From assembly GCA_964363305.1 (NCBI GenBank), contig CAYIHX010000019.1, positions 3,690-67,689 on the forward strand: a DNA stretch of 64,000 nucleotides, in the 5' to 3' direction. Shown one piece after another: positions 16,540 through 25,098 of the stretch. Every line of letters starts with the position of its first letter. Positions within the stretch are counted from its first letter, which is position 1. This stretch comes from CAYIHX01 sp964363305 (GTDB lineage: Bacteria; Bdellovibrionota; UBA1018). Made by a program: the position numbers and the translations under genes. A model generated the notes under the pieces. The model was not told the DNA's origin. It was given only the letters and a program-made list of their open reading frames with translations, and searched no databases.

Positions 16540-17298
16540 TTGTCGAGAATGCGTCAGTTCATTGCCGGAGTGATTTTTGCGGGGATCGCGGCCATTTATG
16601 GTTACTGGAGTCGTCCGCTTGAGCCGCTTCATGAGCCGGTGGAGGTTCTGCGCGGGATCGCTTCTCAGACGACGGTGGCCCGGGTACCGACCGCTGGGAA
16701 GAAGCTTGATGCGCCGGGTGGGCGCGTTCTTCGCACGCCCGTGGAGGGCGTCGAGTTTTGGCGGGCTGCGATCGCATCAGGGGTTACGGCCGGGTCGGCT
16801 GCGGATATGCTCTATTACGAACGGTTGATTCTGGAGCAGGCGGCACGCGAGCCGAAGGGTTCTTTGGCGGGGTTGCGAGAGGTTTTTGACACGCTCTCTG
16901 GCGAAGCGCATGCGGCCGAACGAGCCGCAATCCTGATGTTCGCGATGCAGATCGAGAACGGGCCTTTGGCTTTCCGAGATTTGGCTCTGCGGGAGATGGC
17001 TGACTCAGTTTCGGCCGTGAATGACGACGCGCCGGTCGACGAGAAGCTCACCACTCGCGAGGCCGAAGCGGCGCCGTTGGCCGCTCATGCGCTGTTTTTG
17101 GCGGGATGTGACTCGGTTCGTGAGGCCGTCGAGGGGACGGTAGAGGCGTTGAAGCATCAACCCTCCGGGTTTGTGCGCGGGGGGATTTTTCAGCAGCTTC
17201 GCGAGCTGAAGCCGGAGGCTTGGAATCCCCTGGGGCAGGCGCTCGTCGATCATGGCTATCGCGAGCTCGTCGCCACCTGGAGAGGAATGTCCGGATGA
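16540..17298 (+). CDS. Membrane-anchored protein of unknown function
   Basis: 252 aa. One N-terminal anchor (about residues 5-20, FIAGVIFAGIAAIYGYW), the rest periplasmic, Ala/Glu-rich and helical, possibly with HEAT- or TPR-like repeats (EREPKGSLAGL-type helices). The TTG at 16540 has GGAG 8 nt upstream. An ATG at 16549 is an alternative with a poorer site. It overlaps the next gene by ATGA, and both proteins have the same plan of anchor plus helical domain, so they may form one complex. It is divergent from the C39-like gene. Confidence 0.65.
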   Translation: MSRMRQFIAGVIFAGIAAIYGYWSRPLEPLHEPVEVLRGIASQTTVARVPTAGKKLDAPGGRVLRTPVEGVEFWRAAIASGVTAGSAADMLYYERLILEQAAREPKGSLAGLREVFDTLSGEAHAAERAAILMFAMQIENGPLAFRDLALREMADSVSAVNDDAPVDEKLTTREAEAAPLAAHALFLAGCDSVREAVEGTVEALKHQPSGFVRGGIFQQLRELKPEAWNPLGQALVDHGYRELVATWRGMSG

Positions 17299-17858
17299 TT
17301 CGCTTTGGGGTGATTCTGGCGCTGATTTCAGGCGTGGCCTTTTGGCTGGGGCGGAATTGGGGAGAAGCGCAGGTTGCGCGGACACCGGCTTTGTCGCAGG
17401 ACCATGCGCCTTCGGAGACAGAGAAAGTGACTTCGTGGATTCAGTCTCCTCCCGCTCCGGGATCGGAGGTGGACCGCGACCGCAGGGCTTTTCTTGTAAA
17501 CCTCGGTCGAGATCCGGAGCGAGGTCTTGAGACGGTGAAAAACATGGCTGGAGAGTTCTTAGCTCAAGGCCGCGAGAGCGAGGCGCGGCACGTGCTGCAG
17601 TGGGTTCGGCACACGCGGGAGGCGCCAGACTCTTATCGATATTTGGCTGAGCAAGCCCGCCGCGCGATGGCGCGAGACGCGGCTGGCGTCGAGGCCGGGA
17701 TTTTGACGGCGATGAGTTTAGTCGAGCTACTCGACGACCTTGGCTATCGAGCGGAAGATCGCCGCCAGCTGCTGGTAGACCTGGTCAGTCGCGCGAAAAA
17801 CGCGGAAGATCGCCGACTCCTTGCGTTGCGTTTGGGGCGGGCAGTGGCATCCGAATAG
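17295..17858 (+). CDS. Membrane-anchored helical protein of unknown function
   Basis: 187 aa. N-terminal anchor (FGVILALISGVAFWLG, residues about 4-19), then a helical region with Arg/Glu repeats (EARHVLQWVRHTRE, DRRQLLVDLVSRAKNAEDRR). It is not recognised. ATG 17295 overlaps the stop of the upstream gene by 4 nt, and GAGAGG lies just upstream, so the two are translationally coupled. It ends 45 bp before the M28 peptidase start. Confidence 0.65.
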   Translation: MIRFGVILALISGVAFWLGRNWGEAQVARTPALSQDHAPSETEKVTSWIQSPPAPGSEVDRDRRAFLVNLGRDPERGLETVKNMAGEFLAQGRESEARHVLQWVRHTREAPDSYRYLAEQARRAMARDAAGVEAGILTAMSLVELLDDLGYRAEDRRQLLVDLVSRAKNAEDRRLLALRLGRAVASE

Positions 17859-17903
17859 TTACCCATGTATTGTAGAAGAAATTGTTCACAGGAGGTGAGC
17901 CTG

Positions 17904-19037
17904 ATGACGCGACTTCTTCTCTTGTCGGTTTTCTTTGGTCTGTCCTGCGCGGCGTTCGCGAGTGACCCGCGCGACGAAGGTCAGCGTCTGATCGAGTATG
18001 CGTCCGGGAAGAGGGCTTGGGTTTCGCAGGATGAGATGCAGCTCCTGTCGGAAGAGGCTCACCAAGTGGGCTCTTGCGGCGGCTTCTTCGATGTCACGTT
18101 GTGGCCGGAGGCTCGCGCGGAGGTGCAAAAGGTCTGGACGACGTTGGACGATCGCGTCCTGGAGCCCAGTCATCCTGACGAGGTGGCGCGGCTCTTTTCT
18201 CTTCTATCTCGGACGAGATACGAGGCGACGATCACGAAAATGCAGAAGTACTGGAATCGGTACTACTCGACGGAGAACGCGGTCCAGGCGGCGCAGTGGA
18301 TCGCCTCCCAGTTTCGCGAAGTGTCCGTCGGTCGGGATGACGTCACGGTTGAGCTGATCGCGCACGACGAATGGCCTCAGCCTTCGGTGATCGCCAGAAT
18401 TCGAGGCACGGACACGGCGCTGGAGGAAGGCATCGTGGTCGGCGCCCACGAGGATTCGATCAATACGATGGTAGCGAAACCAGAGCGAGCGGCGGCGCGG
18501 GCCCCGGGCGCTGATGATAACGCCTCGGGAGTAGCCGCGGTTCTTGAAATTTTTAGGACGTTCATGGAGAGCGGTATTCGCCCGCGGCGGGATCTGTATT
18601 TCATGGCGTACGCCGCGGAGGAGGTCGGCCTTCTAGGCAGTCAGGCGATCGCGGCTGATTTTAAGCAGCGCCAGGTGAAAGTTGCCGCCGTGCTCAATCT
18701 GGACATGATTCTGTTTCGGGGCGCGACCGGGAAAATGGGGGTGACGACCTCGAATACGGATTCCGGGCTGAATCGATTTTCGGAGAAATTAATCGACCGG
18801 TACGTGGGCGCGCGCCGCGAGCGCAGGTCATGCGGTTACGCTTGCAGTGATCACGCGAGTTGGGACGTCAATGGATATCGAGCGGTGTTTCTTTTCGAAG
18901 CCGTCGGCGACATCAGTCCTTGGTGGCATCACCCGAACGATATGCTGAATGCGTCCCATGAGGTGGCATGGGGCATGAATTTCGTGAAGGCTGGCGCCGC
19001 TTTCATGGTTGAGCTCGGAATGATGAGCCCGTTTTAG
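17904..19037 (+). CDS. Secreted M28-family zinc aminopeptidase
   Basis: 377 aa with a signal peptide (LSCAAFA-SD). The two-zinc M28 site is complete: VVGAHEDS (His), GADDNASG (bridging Asp), AAEEVGLLGS (Glu-Glu), LNLDM (Asp) and WWHHPNDM (final His). M28 enzymes of this Leu-aminopeptidase/Vibrio type remove N-terminal residues from peptides outside the cytoplasm. ATG 17904 has AGGAGG 8 nt upstream, the best ribosome site in the area; an earlier ATG 39 nt upstream in frame gives a non-signal N-terminus. Its stop overlaps that of the convergent gene. Confidence 0.9.
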   Translation: MTRLLLLSVFFGLSCAAFASDPRDEGQRLIEYASGKRAWVSQDEMQLLSEEAHQVGSCGGFFDVTLWPEARAEVQKVWTTLDDRVLEPSHPDEVARLFSLLSRTRYEATITKMQKYWNRYYSTENAVQAAQWIASQFREVSVGRDDVTVELIAHDEWPQPSVIARIRGTDTALEEGIVVGAHEDSINTMVAKPERAAARAPGADDNASGVAAVLEIFRTFMESGIRPRRDLYFMAYAAEEVGLLGSQAIAADFKQRQVKVAAVLNLDMILFRGATGKMGVTTSNTDSGLNRFSEKLIDRYVGARRERRSCGYACSDHASWDVNGYRAVFLFEAVGDISPWWHHPNDMLNASHEVAWGMNFVKAGAAFMVELGMMSPF

Positions 19038-19675
19038 AGCGGAACCGGGATGTTGGCGTAGGGATGTAGATCGATCAACGAGGGACGGAGCCAGGCAATC
19101 CCGACGATGCCGACGATGAATTTCGTATTTTTGTTCATCCAAAGGTAGTTGAAAGACTCGCTTCTGCTGTTGTTTTGGCCTTGGTCCCAGTAGAGCGTCC
19201 ATCGCGCACCCTCTCGTACAATATCGAAATGAATCATGCCTCGAGAGCCGGTGATGCCATTGTACAAAAAGTCGAAGTCGATTTGACCGCCCCGCTGCCC
19301 GTCAAACCGGGGAGTCTTGAGAATGGCGACGTCGCGGTCGTCTTTCGTGAAATTCACCATTCCCGCGCGAACTTCGCAGAGGTTGTAGATTCGGGCGCGT
19401 GGGTTGTCAGATCGATGCGTCATGAGCCCGATGATGTCGCCTTGCCGATCCGTCAGCGCGAAGAACCGGATCAGCACCCCGGGCAAGGCGTTGCTTTCGA
19501 CGACGGTCATCAGTGTTTGTTGAAAGGAGCCAGGCTGTGGGCGCTCGTTTCCACAGGCCGTTTGGATATTTTGAGCCGGGCCGTCGGCTTGGGCGAGGCC
19601 GGGACTGAGACCGGGAACACCAAGAACAAGTAGCGCGATTAAAGTAATGCAATTAGTCATAAGTGTGCGTTGCAT
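19034..19675 (-). CDS. Secreted protein of unknown function
   Basis: 213 aa with a signal peptide (cleavage near GLAQA-DG). The mature part is rich in beta strands (GVLIRFFALTDRQGDIIGLM, DVAILKTPRF, GMIHFDIVREG) and has two Cys. No family is recognised. It ends inside the stop region of the M28 peptidase gene, convergent with a 4-nt overlap. An ATG five codons in is an alternative start. Confidence 0.6.
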   Translation of the reverse strand: MQRTLMTNCITLIALLVLGVPGLSPGLAQADGPAQNIQTACGNERPQPGSFQQTLMTVVESNALPGVLIRFFALTDRQGDIIGLMTHRSDNPRARIYNLCEVRAGMVNFTKDDRDVAILKTPRFDGQRGGQIDFDFLYNGITGSRGMIHFDIVREGARWTLYWDQGQNNSRSESFNYLWMNKNTKFIVGIVGIAWLRPSLIDLHPYANIPVPL

Positions 19676-19810
19676 TATGCGGAGGGGAGCCCAGAGTCAA
19701 ATGGCGAGTCACCCGATCTAATGTTGACTAATATCATCAGAATTACCTCAACTTCCCGAGTGTTCTTTCCGTTAGAGAGGTGTGGTGGGAGCGGGAGGAG
19801 GTAGTTGATC

Positions 19811-20341
19811 GTGTCAATGTTCATTAAAATTAGAACCATCGGTGGATATTGGCTTGCCGTCTCCGTGTCTCTGTTGGTGGCTTATTCGGGGGCGGTTCCC
19901 TCATTTGCACATGCTGATCAGCGGAGTGTTTATCATGAGGTGCGATACGAGCTGAGTCGCGCGGGCGCTCGACCGAAACGGGGAAGGCTCGTGCTTCCCG
20001 AAGGCCGGGCGGCCACGGTCATTTTGAATAATAATACGCTGCTGCGCTTTCGCTCATTTTCGGCGGCAGAGGGAAAAATTCAGGTAGAAACTGAGATTTG
20101 GGACCGACGCGAGGGGAGCGACCGCGAGCTCGTTGCGAAACCTCTGCTGCTTCTGGAGCCTGGCAAATCGGGGGAGTTCGAGGAAACACGGCCAGGATAC
20201 GCAAACTTTTTGCTAGAAGTGGTGGCGCGGTCGCGTTTGCAGGAAGCCGTCGTCGCTGTCCAAGAGGAAGTCGAGGAGGCGGGCTATGAGCGAGTCAGTA
20301 CCTCGCTCTTTGCGCCGCGACGCCAATCCTGGGATGAATAG
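19811..20341 (+). CDS. Secreted protein of unknown function
   Basis: 176 aa from the GTG at 19811, with AGGAGG (19796-19801) about 8 nt upstream; TTG 19805 and ATG 19817 are alternatives. A signal peptide ends near AHADQR. The mature part has a beta-rich core (RGRLVLPEGRAATVILNN, IQVETEIWDRREG) that recalls small secretin-like or PilQ-associated domains, but the match is weak and no function is claimed. It stands alone, 28 bp before the convergent end of queA. Confidence 0.55.
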   Translation: MSMFIKIRTIGGYWLAVSVSLLVAYSGAVPSFAHADQRSVYHEVRYELSRAGARPKRGRLVLPEGRAATVILNNNTLLRFRSFSAAEGKIQVETEIWDRREGSDRELVAKPLLLLEPGKSGEFEETRPGYANFLLEVVARSRLQEAVVAVQEEVEEAGYERVSTSLFAPRRQSWDE

Positions 20342-20368
20342 AGTCATCGTTGGTTTTCGACTTTATCC

Positions 20369-21592
20369 TCACGCCTTGATCCAGATGGAGCTGTCACCAA
20401 AGCTCAGGAATCGATAGCGCTCCCGGAGGGCTTCGTCGTAAGCGCGGCGCCAAAGGGGCGGGGAACTCCCCGCCTGGAGAGAGAAAGCCGCCACGAGAAG
20501 AAGCAGCGAGCTGCGGGGCTGATGAAAATTCGTGATGAGGCGGTCGACGTGAAGCGGGCCGAAGCCTGGCGCGATCATGAGGGAGGTCATTCCGACGAGC
20601 GCAGGCAGTCCATCGCTTCGCATCCGTTGCGCGATGGCACCGAAGAGTTCGGAGTCGAGGAGCGGTTGTTGCGCTCTTCCATCCCATTGACGAGCGAGGA
20701 AACCCTGGTCGACGAGCGCGCCGCCCTGACAGAGGCGCTGGCCCGCGATCGCGAGCGATTCGAGTGTTCGAAGCGAGGTGGTTCCGACGGCGACCACCCG
20801 AGCGCTGCCGCCCTTTTCTCGGGAACGGGTGGCCTCAGCCAGACCTTCGATCGCGGAGAGCGGGATCTCGATTCGCTCCGCGTGCATGTCGTGGTGGCGC
20901 GCATTTTCAACGTCAATCGGTTTGAAGGTGCCTGCGCCTACATGAAGGTGAACCTTCTCGATACGAACGTTTTGGGCGTTCAGGCGACTCAGTATCTGAG
21001 CAGAAAAATGCAGGCCGGCAGTTGGCGCGGCGACTGAACCCGGTCGTTCAGCATAGATGGTCTGATAGCGTGCGGGGTCGTCGTCGTTTTGTTCTCGCTT
21101 CAAATAGGGCGGAAGGGGGATTTTTCCGATTTCGTCGAGGAGAGCGGCGAGTGAAAGGGTTTTATCGAGCCACTGGAGCTGAACTCGGGCATGAGCACCC
21201 TCCTTGTGTAGAACCTGGATCGTGAGACTTTTTTCCGTTTGCAGACGGTCGCCCGCGGAAATCCGCTTCCCGCCGATCAGCGCCATCCATTCGGAGGGGT
21301 TTCTCGAGGCGAGCGCGATCGCGGGGTCGGCAGACGGCCCGGCCGGACTGAGCAGGAGAACCTCGACGGCGCCACCAGTGGCTTTCGTGCACGGAATGCG
21401 AGCCGCGATCACGCGGCTGGCGTTCATCCAGAGTAGGCTGTCCGGGGGGATCAGGTCGGGGAGTTTCGAGAAGTGGGTGTGCGTGATGGTCTCCGAGGGG
21501 ATATCGATCGCGAGCAACCTACTCGCATCGCGCTCTTCAAGCGGATGGCGCGCGATGAGCGAGTCTGGAAGAGGGTAATCGTATTGTTGCAT
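20369..21592 (-). CDS. queA: S-adenosylmethionine:tRNA ribosyltransferase-isomerase
   Basis: 407 aa. QueA transfers the ribose of SAM to 7-aminomethyl-7-deazaguanine in tRNA to make epoxyqueuosine. The family N-terminus YDYPLPDSLIARHPLEERD, the middle SVAAPTAGLHFS, HLHVGAGTFKPI and GTTSLRTLE, and the C-terminal NFHQPRSSLLLLVAAF are all present. The start at 21592 (MQQYDYPLP) follows the family; the frame continues upstream for 13 codons without a convincing ribosome site. No tgt or other queuosine gene is adjacent. Confidence 0.95.
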   Translation of the reverse strand: MQQYDYPLPDSLIARHPLEERDASRLLAIDIPSETITHTHFSKLPDLIPPDSLLWMNASRVIAARIPCTKATGGAVEVLLLSPAGPSADPAIALASRNPSEWMALIGGKRISAGDRLQTEKSLTIQVLHKEGAHARVQLQWLDKTLSLAALLDEIGKIPLPPYLKREQNDDDPARYQTIYAERPGSVAAPTAGLHFSAQILSRLNAQNVRIEKVHLHVGAGTFKPIDVENARHHDMHAERIEIPLSAIEGLAEATRSREKGGSARVVAVGTTSLRTLESLAIAGQRLCQGGALVDQGFLARQWDGRAQQPLLDSELFGAIAQRMRSDGLPALVGMTSLMIAPGFGPLHVDRLITNFHQPRSSLLLLVAAFSLQAGSSPPLWRRAYDEALRERYRFLSFGDSSIWIKA

Positions 21593-21698
21593 TTCAAGAG
21601 CGGCATCGATCATCCTGACATCCATTCTCAACTTAAGCGCTTGCGCGCAACCTTCTTACGGCTACAAACTGAGAGAAATGAAGAGGAGAATCTCAGAC

Positions 21699-22058
21699 AT
21701 GTCTACGAATTTACAGCGTCGTCAGTGGTTGAAGAAGGCTTTGCTCATGGTTGCCGCGTTGCCGTTTGCCGGTGGCATCATCAGTGCGTGCACCAAGGGA
21801 GGCGAAGCGCTTCCTGAAGGTCAGAGTGAAGTCAGTGAGAGCGATCCCACTGCACAGGCTTTGGGATACAAGGCAGATGCTTCGGCAGTTGATGTTACCA
21901 AGTTCCCCAAGAAGGCTGAAGCGGATGGGGCTACTCAGACCTGTGCGAATTGCGCTCAGTACACCGCAGCCAACGGGACCTGGGGAAAGTGCAATATCTT
22001 CCCTCAGGGAGTGGTGGCCGCGAAGGGCTGGTGCAATAGCTGGGTTCCTAAGGCTTAA
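21699..22058 (+). CDS. High-potential iron-sulfur protein (HiPIP), Tat-exported
   Basis: 119 aa. A twin-arginine signal (RRQWLKKALLMVAALPFAGG) is followed by a small Ser/Glu-rich linker and the HiPIP domain with four cysteines in the order CANCAQY, WGKCNIF, KGWCNSW, which bind a 4Fe-4S cluster. HiPIPs carry single electrons in the periplasm. ATG 21699 gives the standard Tat start, with AGGAG about 10 nt upstream; an ATG 21 nt earlier is in frame. The gene is divergent from queA and ends before a strong terminator at 22097-22140. Confidence 0.9.
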   Translation: MSTNLQRRQWLKKALLMVAALPFAGGIISACTKGGEALPEGQSEVSESDPTAQALGYKADASAVDVTKFPKKAEADGATQTCANCAQYTAANGTWGKCNIFPQGVVAAKGWCNSWVPKA

Positions 22059-22096
22059 GGCGCCGCGAGCGGAAGTTTGCGAAGGTTTTTCTTTTG

Positions 22097-22140
22097 ACGC
22101 CGCGATTGCCCGAGCCCGGGATCGCGGCGTTTCTTATTTT
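22097..22140 (+). terminator. Intrinsic terminator after the HiPIP gene
   Basis: ACGCCGCGAT (22097-22106) pairs with ATCGCGGCGT (22121-22130) over a 14-nt loop; the tail TTCTTATTTT follows. Confidence 0.75.
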
Positions 22141-22186
22141 CTCCAGGGTGGAATTCCGCCCCTCTTGTGCTAGTTGCGGTCCAGCT

Positions 22187-23017
22187 ATGAATTTATCGTC
22201 GACCGATTCTGAATTCGAGACCTATCGCTTGCATCGACGATTTGATCGGATGGGCCGTCTCGTCGGCGATGATGCCATGAAGAAGCTCATGAGTTCTCAT
22301 GTGATGGTGATCGGTTTGGGTGGAGTGGGTTCTTGGGCGGTCGAAGCTCTGATGCGAAGTGGAGTGGGCGAGGTCACGCTCGTCGATTTCGATGAGATCT
22401 GCATCACGAACACGAATCGCCAGCTGCACGCACTTACCGGCTTGGTTGGTCAGAACAAGGCAGACGTGCTCGCCGAGCGGATGAGGCGAATTAATCCGCT
22501 GGCAAAAGTGAACGCGGTCGTAAAGTTCTACGCTAAAAATACTGCGGAGGAGATCTTCGCGAGGCGTCCAGACTTCGTGATCGACGCGATCGATAACGTC
22601 ACTGCGAAGTGCAACTTGATTGCGCGCTGTCGGGCCGAGGGGATTCCGATTGTGGTTTCGACCGGAAGCGCCGGGCGCATGGATCCCACTCAGTTGCGTG
22701 TGACGGATCTCGCCGAAACGGAGATCGATCCTTTGGCGAAGGCTGTGCGAAGAATTTTGCGCCAGGAGTATGGGTTTGCGGAGAAGGGGCCGTTCGGCGT
22801 GCAGGCCGTGTTTTCATTCGAGCCACCCACCCTGCCGTACGAGCTGGCGTATGATGACGGCAAGGGCTTTAAGTGTGTTTGTCCGCAAGGGGAGAACAAC
22901 CTCAATACCTGCGATGCTAAGAACATCATTCTCGGTAACGCCTCTTTTGCGACCGGGGCGTTTGGGCTTGCCTGCGCCTCGCACGTGGTGCGTCAGTTGA
23001 TCGCTGCCGAGATATAA
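22187..23017 (+). CDS. tcdA: tRNA threonylcarbamoyladenosine dehydratase (TcdA/CsdL)
   Basis: 276 aa of the E1/ThiF fold. The ATP-binding GLGGVGSWAVEAL, VDFDEICITNTNRQ and DAIDNVTAKCNLI motifs are the TcdA signatures. The enzyme cyclises t6A at position 37 of ANN-decoding tRNAs. Start ATG 22187 (MNLSSTDSEF) matches the family length of about 270; the frame runs further upstream into the terminator of the previous gene and is not used. It is monocistronic, with a promoter of the next gene about 50 bp downstream. Confidence 0.93.
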   Translation: MNLSSTDSEFETYRLHRRFDRMGRLVGDDAMKKLMSSHVMVIGLGGVGSWAVEALMRSGVGEVTLVDFDEICITNTNRQLHALTGLVGQNKADVLAERMRRINPLAKVNAVVKFYAKNTAEEIFARRPDFVIDAIDNVTAKCNLIARCRAEGIPIVVSTGSAGRMDPTQLRVTDLAETEIDPLAKAVRRILRQEYGFAEKGPFGVQAVFSFEPPTLPYELAYDDGKGFKCVCPQGENNLNTCDAKNIILGNASFATGAFGLACASHVVRQLIAAEI

Positions 23018-23069
23018 GAACGTCTAAGATGTGACGCTCTGCAGTTACACAAAGGAAAGAGAACTATCC

Positions 23070-23097
23070 TTGACAGATTTCCCGGGCTCTCTACACT
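23070..23097 (+). promoter_or_regulatory. Sigma-70-type promoter of the subtilisin gene
   Basis: TTGACA (23070-23075), a 16-nt spacer and TACACT (23092-23097). It is 166 bp ahead of the ATG at 23263, leaving a long untranslated leader. Confidence 0.5.
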
Positions 23098-23119
23098 GGG
23101 TAGATCTTGCAGTATCCGT

Positions 23120-23219
23120 CACACCTTTCAGCCAAGTAAAAGGGTGTGCGGGCACCCGAGGTCTTGAGAGTCCTTTTTCTCAAGGTTTCGAGCGCCCGGT
23201 TTTTCAGTGTAATCGGGCG
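23120..23219 (+). promoter_or_regulatory. Structured 5' leader with competing hairpins
   Basis: Hairpin 1 pairs CACACCTTT (23120-23128) with AAAGGGTGTG (23139-23148). Hairpin 2 pairs CTTGAG (23163-23168) with CTCAAG (23179-23184), inside a larger stem CGGGC (23149-23153) with GCCCG (23194-23198). The same CGCCCG (23193-23198) can instead pair with CGGGCG (23214-23219). The two pairings exclude each other, as in attenuators and riboswitches. No known riboswitch consensus was recognised. Confidence 0.4.
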
Positions 23220-23262
23220 AAGTGATTTCTAAACACCTCATGCCTCATGAAGGAGGAGCCCC

Positions 23263-25005
23263 ATGTTCCAAGCTGGAAGGCCTTTCGGCACGGATGCCGT
23301 GAAACAGTTTCTATCTCCGCTAGCGCTTGTCGTTTGCGCCGTATTTTCGTTCGCGTTCGCGGCTGAAGCGGCGAACCCGAAGGGGCGCCTGGCCGCCCAT
23401 GTTCCGGGTGAGTTTCTGGTCAAGGTTCGCTCCGATGGAATGGGCATGATGAGCGTGAAGGCGGCCGAGGGCGTCGTCCGACAGGCGTTGAGTGCCAAGA
23501 GCTTGGGTTTAGCCATCGAATCGATCTCCCCCTTGCGTACTGACGCGCGGATTCAGAAGGTGAAGTTGACCCATGCCCAGTCGCTTGAAGCGGCGTTGAA
23601 TCGCTTGAATGCAAACCCCCGGATTGAATACGCCGAGCCAAACTACATTTATCAGATCAGCTCCTATGAGCGCGCTTTCAACCTGCCAAACGACGAGATG
23701 GTGGGACAGCTTTGGGGGATGAAAAATACTGGGCAGGCCGATAAGAGCGGCCAAGTGGGGACGCCGGGCGCGGACATCAATGTTGCTCCGCTTTGGGAGA
23801 TGGGCATCACCGGTGATCGTCGAATCACCGTCGCGATCATCGATACCGGGGTATCTTGGACGCACCCTGACCTGGTCGATAACTTGTATACGAATCCGGG
23901 AGAAATCGCTGGGAACGGAATCGATGATGACGGCAACGGCTACATCGACGACGTCCACGGCTGGAACTTCGAAGGAAAGTCGAACAATTCGACCGATGAT
24001 CATGATCACGGCAGTCATTGCGCCGGGACCATCGGCGGTACCGGTAATAACGGAATCGGCGTCGCGGGGGTGAACTGGAAAGTTTCCCTGATGCCCTTGA
24101 AGTTCTTGAGCGCGAGCGGCAGCGGGAGTCTTGACGATGCAGTCGACGCCATCAACTACGCGACGATGATGCACGTCAATGTGATGAGCAACAGCTGGGG
24201 CGGCGGTGGTTTCTCGCAGACTATGCTGGATGCGATTACTCGCGCGAAGGACGCGGGGATCTTGTTCGTGGCGGCGGCTGGAAATGCGTCCTCGAACAAT
24301 GATGCGACCCCGACTTATCCCTCGAATTACGTCGTCGATAACGTGCTCTCGGTGGGGGCGACGGATAATCGCGATACCTTGGCGAGTTTTTCTTGCTTCG
24401 GTAAGCGCACGGTTCATGTTGCTGCTCCGGGTAACTGGATTCTCAGCAGCGTGAAAAACGGTGGCTACGATCTGTTCCGAGGAACCTCGATGGCCACGCC
24501 TCATGTGGCGGGGATTGCAGCCCTGCTTCTTTCGGCGCACCCAGAGTGGGGTTTCGCCGAGTTGAAGGATCGTCTCATTCGTTCGAGCCCCAAGCTGGAG
24601 ACTTTGAAGCGTAAGGTGAAGTCCGGTGGTCGTGTCGACGCGTATAATGCGATGATGGGGATCTTCCCTCCGACCAATGAACCGGATGAATCAGCCTGGC
24701 AGGATGTGGCGTTCGCGATCGAGACGGAGCATCCTTACAAGGAAGACAGCGATCTGACCTTCCCGATCGAGGTCGAAGGCGCGAAGTTTGTGCGCGTCGT
24801 TTTTGATCGAATCGATCTGGAGCAGGGGTACGACAAGGTGTGGCTTGAGAATTCCGCTGGTGATCGGATCGATGAGCTGAGTGGCCGATCTGACAACTAT
24901 GTGTCTGAATATTTCGAAGGCGGCAGTGGACGGATCCGGTTCTCCTCTGACTCGTCGGTTAGTAGTTGGGGCTTCTCTATCACCCGCATTCAGGTGATTC
25001 GCTAA
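23263..25005 (+). CDS. Secreted subtilisin-like (S8) serine protease
   Basis: 580 aa: signal peptide (to about residue 37), I9 inhibitor-type propeptide (about 45-130, ending NPRIEYAEPNYIY) and S8 catalytic domain with Asp194 (IDTGVSWTH), His249 (DHGSHCAGT), oxyanion Asn341 (AAAGN) and Ser409 (GTSMATPHVAG). A C-terminal beta domain of about 95 residues (FVRVVFDRIDLEQGYDKVWL, SDSSVSSWGFSI) resembles a CUB domain. It is predicted to be secreted, self-processed and to degrade proteins. GAAGGAGGAG lies just before the start. The long structured leader suggests post-transcriptional control. Confidence 0.93.
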   Translation: MFQAGRPFGTDAVKQFLSPLALVVCAVFSFAFAAEAANPKGRLAAHVPGEFLVKVRSDGMGMMSVKAAEGVVRQALSAKSLGLAIESISPLRTDARIQKVKLTHAQSLEAALNRLNANPRIEYAEPNYIYQISSYERAFNLPNDEMVGQLWGMKNTGQADKSGQVGTPGADINVAPLWEMGITGDRRITVAIIDTGVSWTHPDLVDNLYTNPGEIAGNGIDDDGNGYIDDVHGWNFEGKSNNSTDDHDHGSHCAGTIGGTGNNGIGVAGVNWKVSLMPLKFLSASGSGSLDDAVDAINYATMMHVNVMSNSWGGGGFSQTMLDAITRAKDAGILFVAAAGNASSNNDATPTYPSNYVVDNVLSVGATDNRDTLASFSCFGKRTVHVAAPGNWILSSVKNGGYDLFRGTSMATPHVAGIAALLLSAHPEWGFAELKDRLIRSSPKLETLKRKVKSGGRVDAYNAMMGIFPPTNEPDESAWQDVAFAIETEHPYKEDSDLTFPIEVEGAKFVRVVFDRIDLEQGYDKVWLENSAGDRIDELSGRSDNYVSEYFEGGSGRIRFSSDSSVSSWGFSITRIQVIR

Positions 25006-25038
25006 GCCTCCTTCCGCATCGTAAGATTTGTACGGAGT

Positions 25039-25073
25039 AGGGGCTCACCTCAGGGATCCTGGGTTGAGCCTCT
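25039..25073 (+). terminator. Hairpin after the subtilisin gene
   Basis: A 16-bp stem with one mismatch and G-U pairs (AGGGGCTCACCTCAGG / CCTGGGTTGAGCCTCT) and a 3-nt loop. No clear T-run follows, so it may stabilise the 3' end rather than terminate. Confidence 0.4.
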
Positions 25074-25098
25074 GCCCATTTCTGGGTACCCTTTGTGG

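Noticed and set aside
23120..23219. c-di-GMP (GEMM) or SAM riboswitch in the subtilisin leader
   Set aside because: The conserved cores of these classes were not found; only the competing stems are reported.
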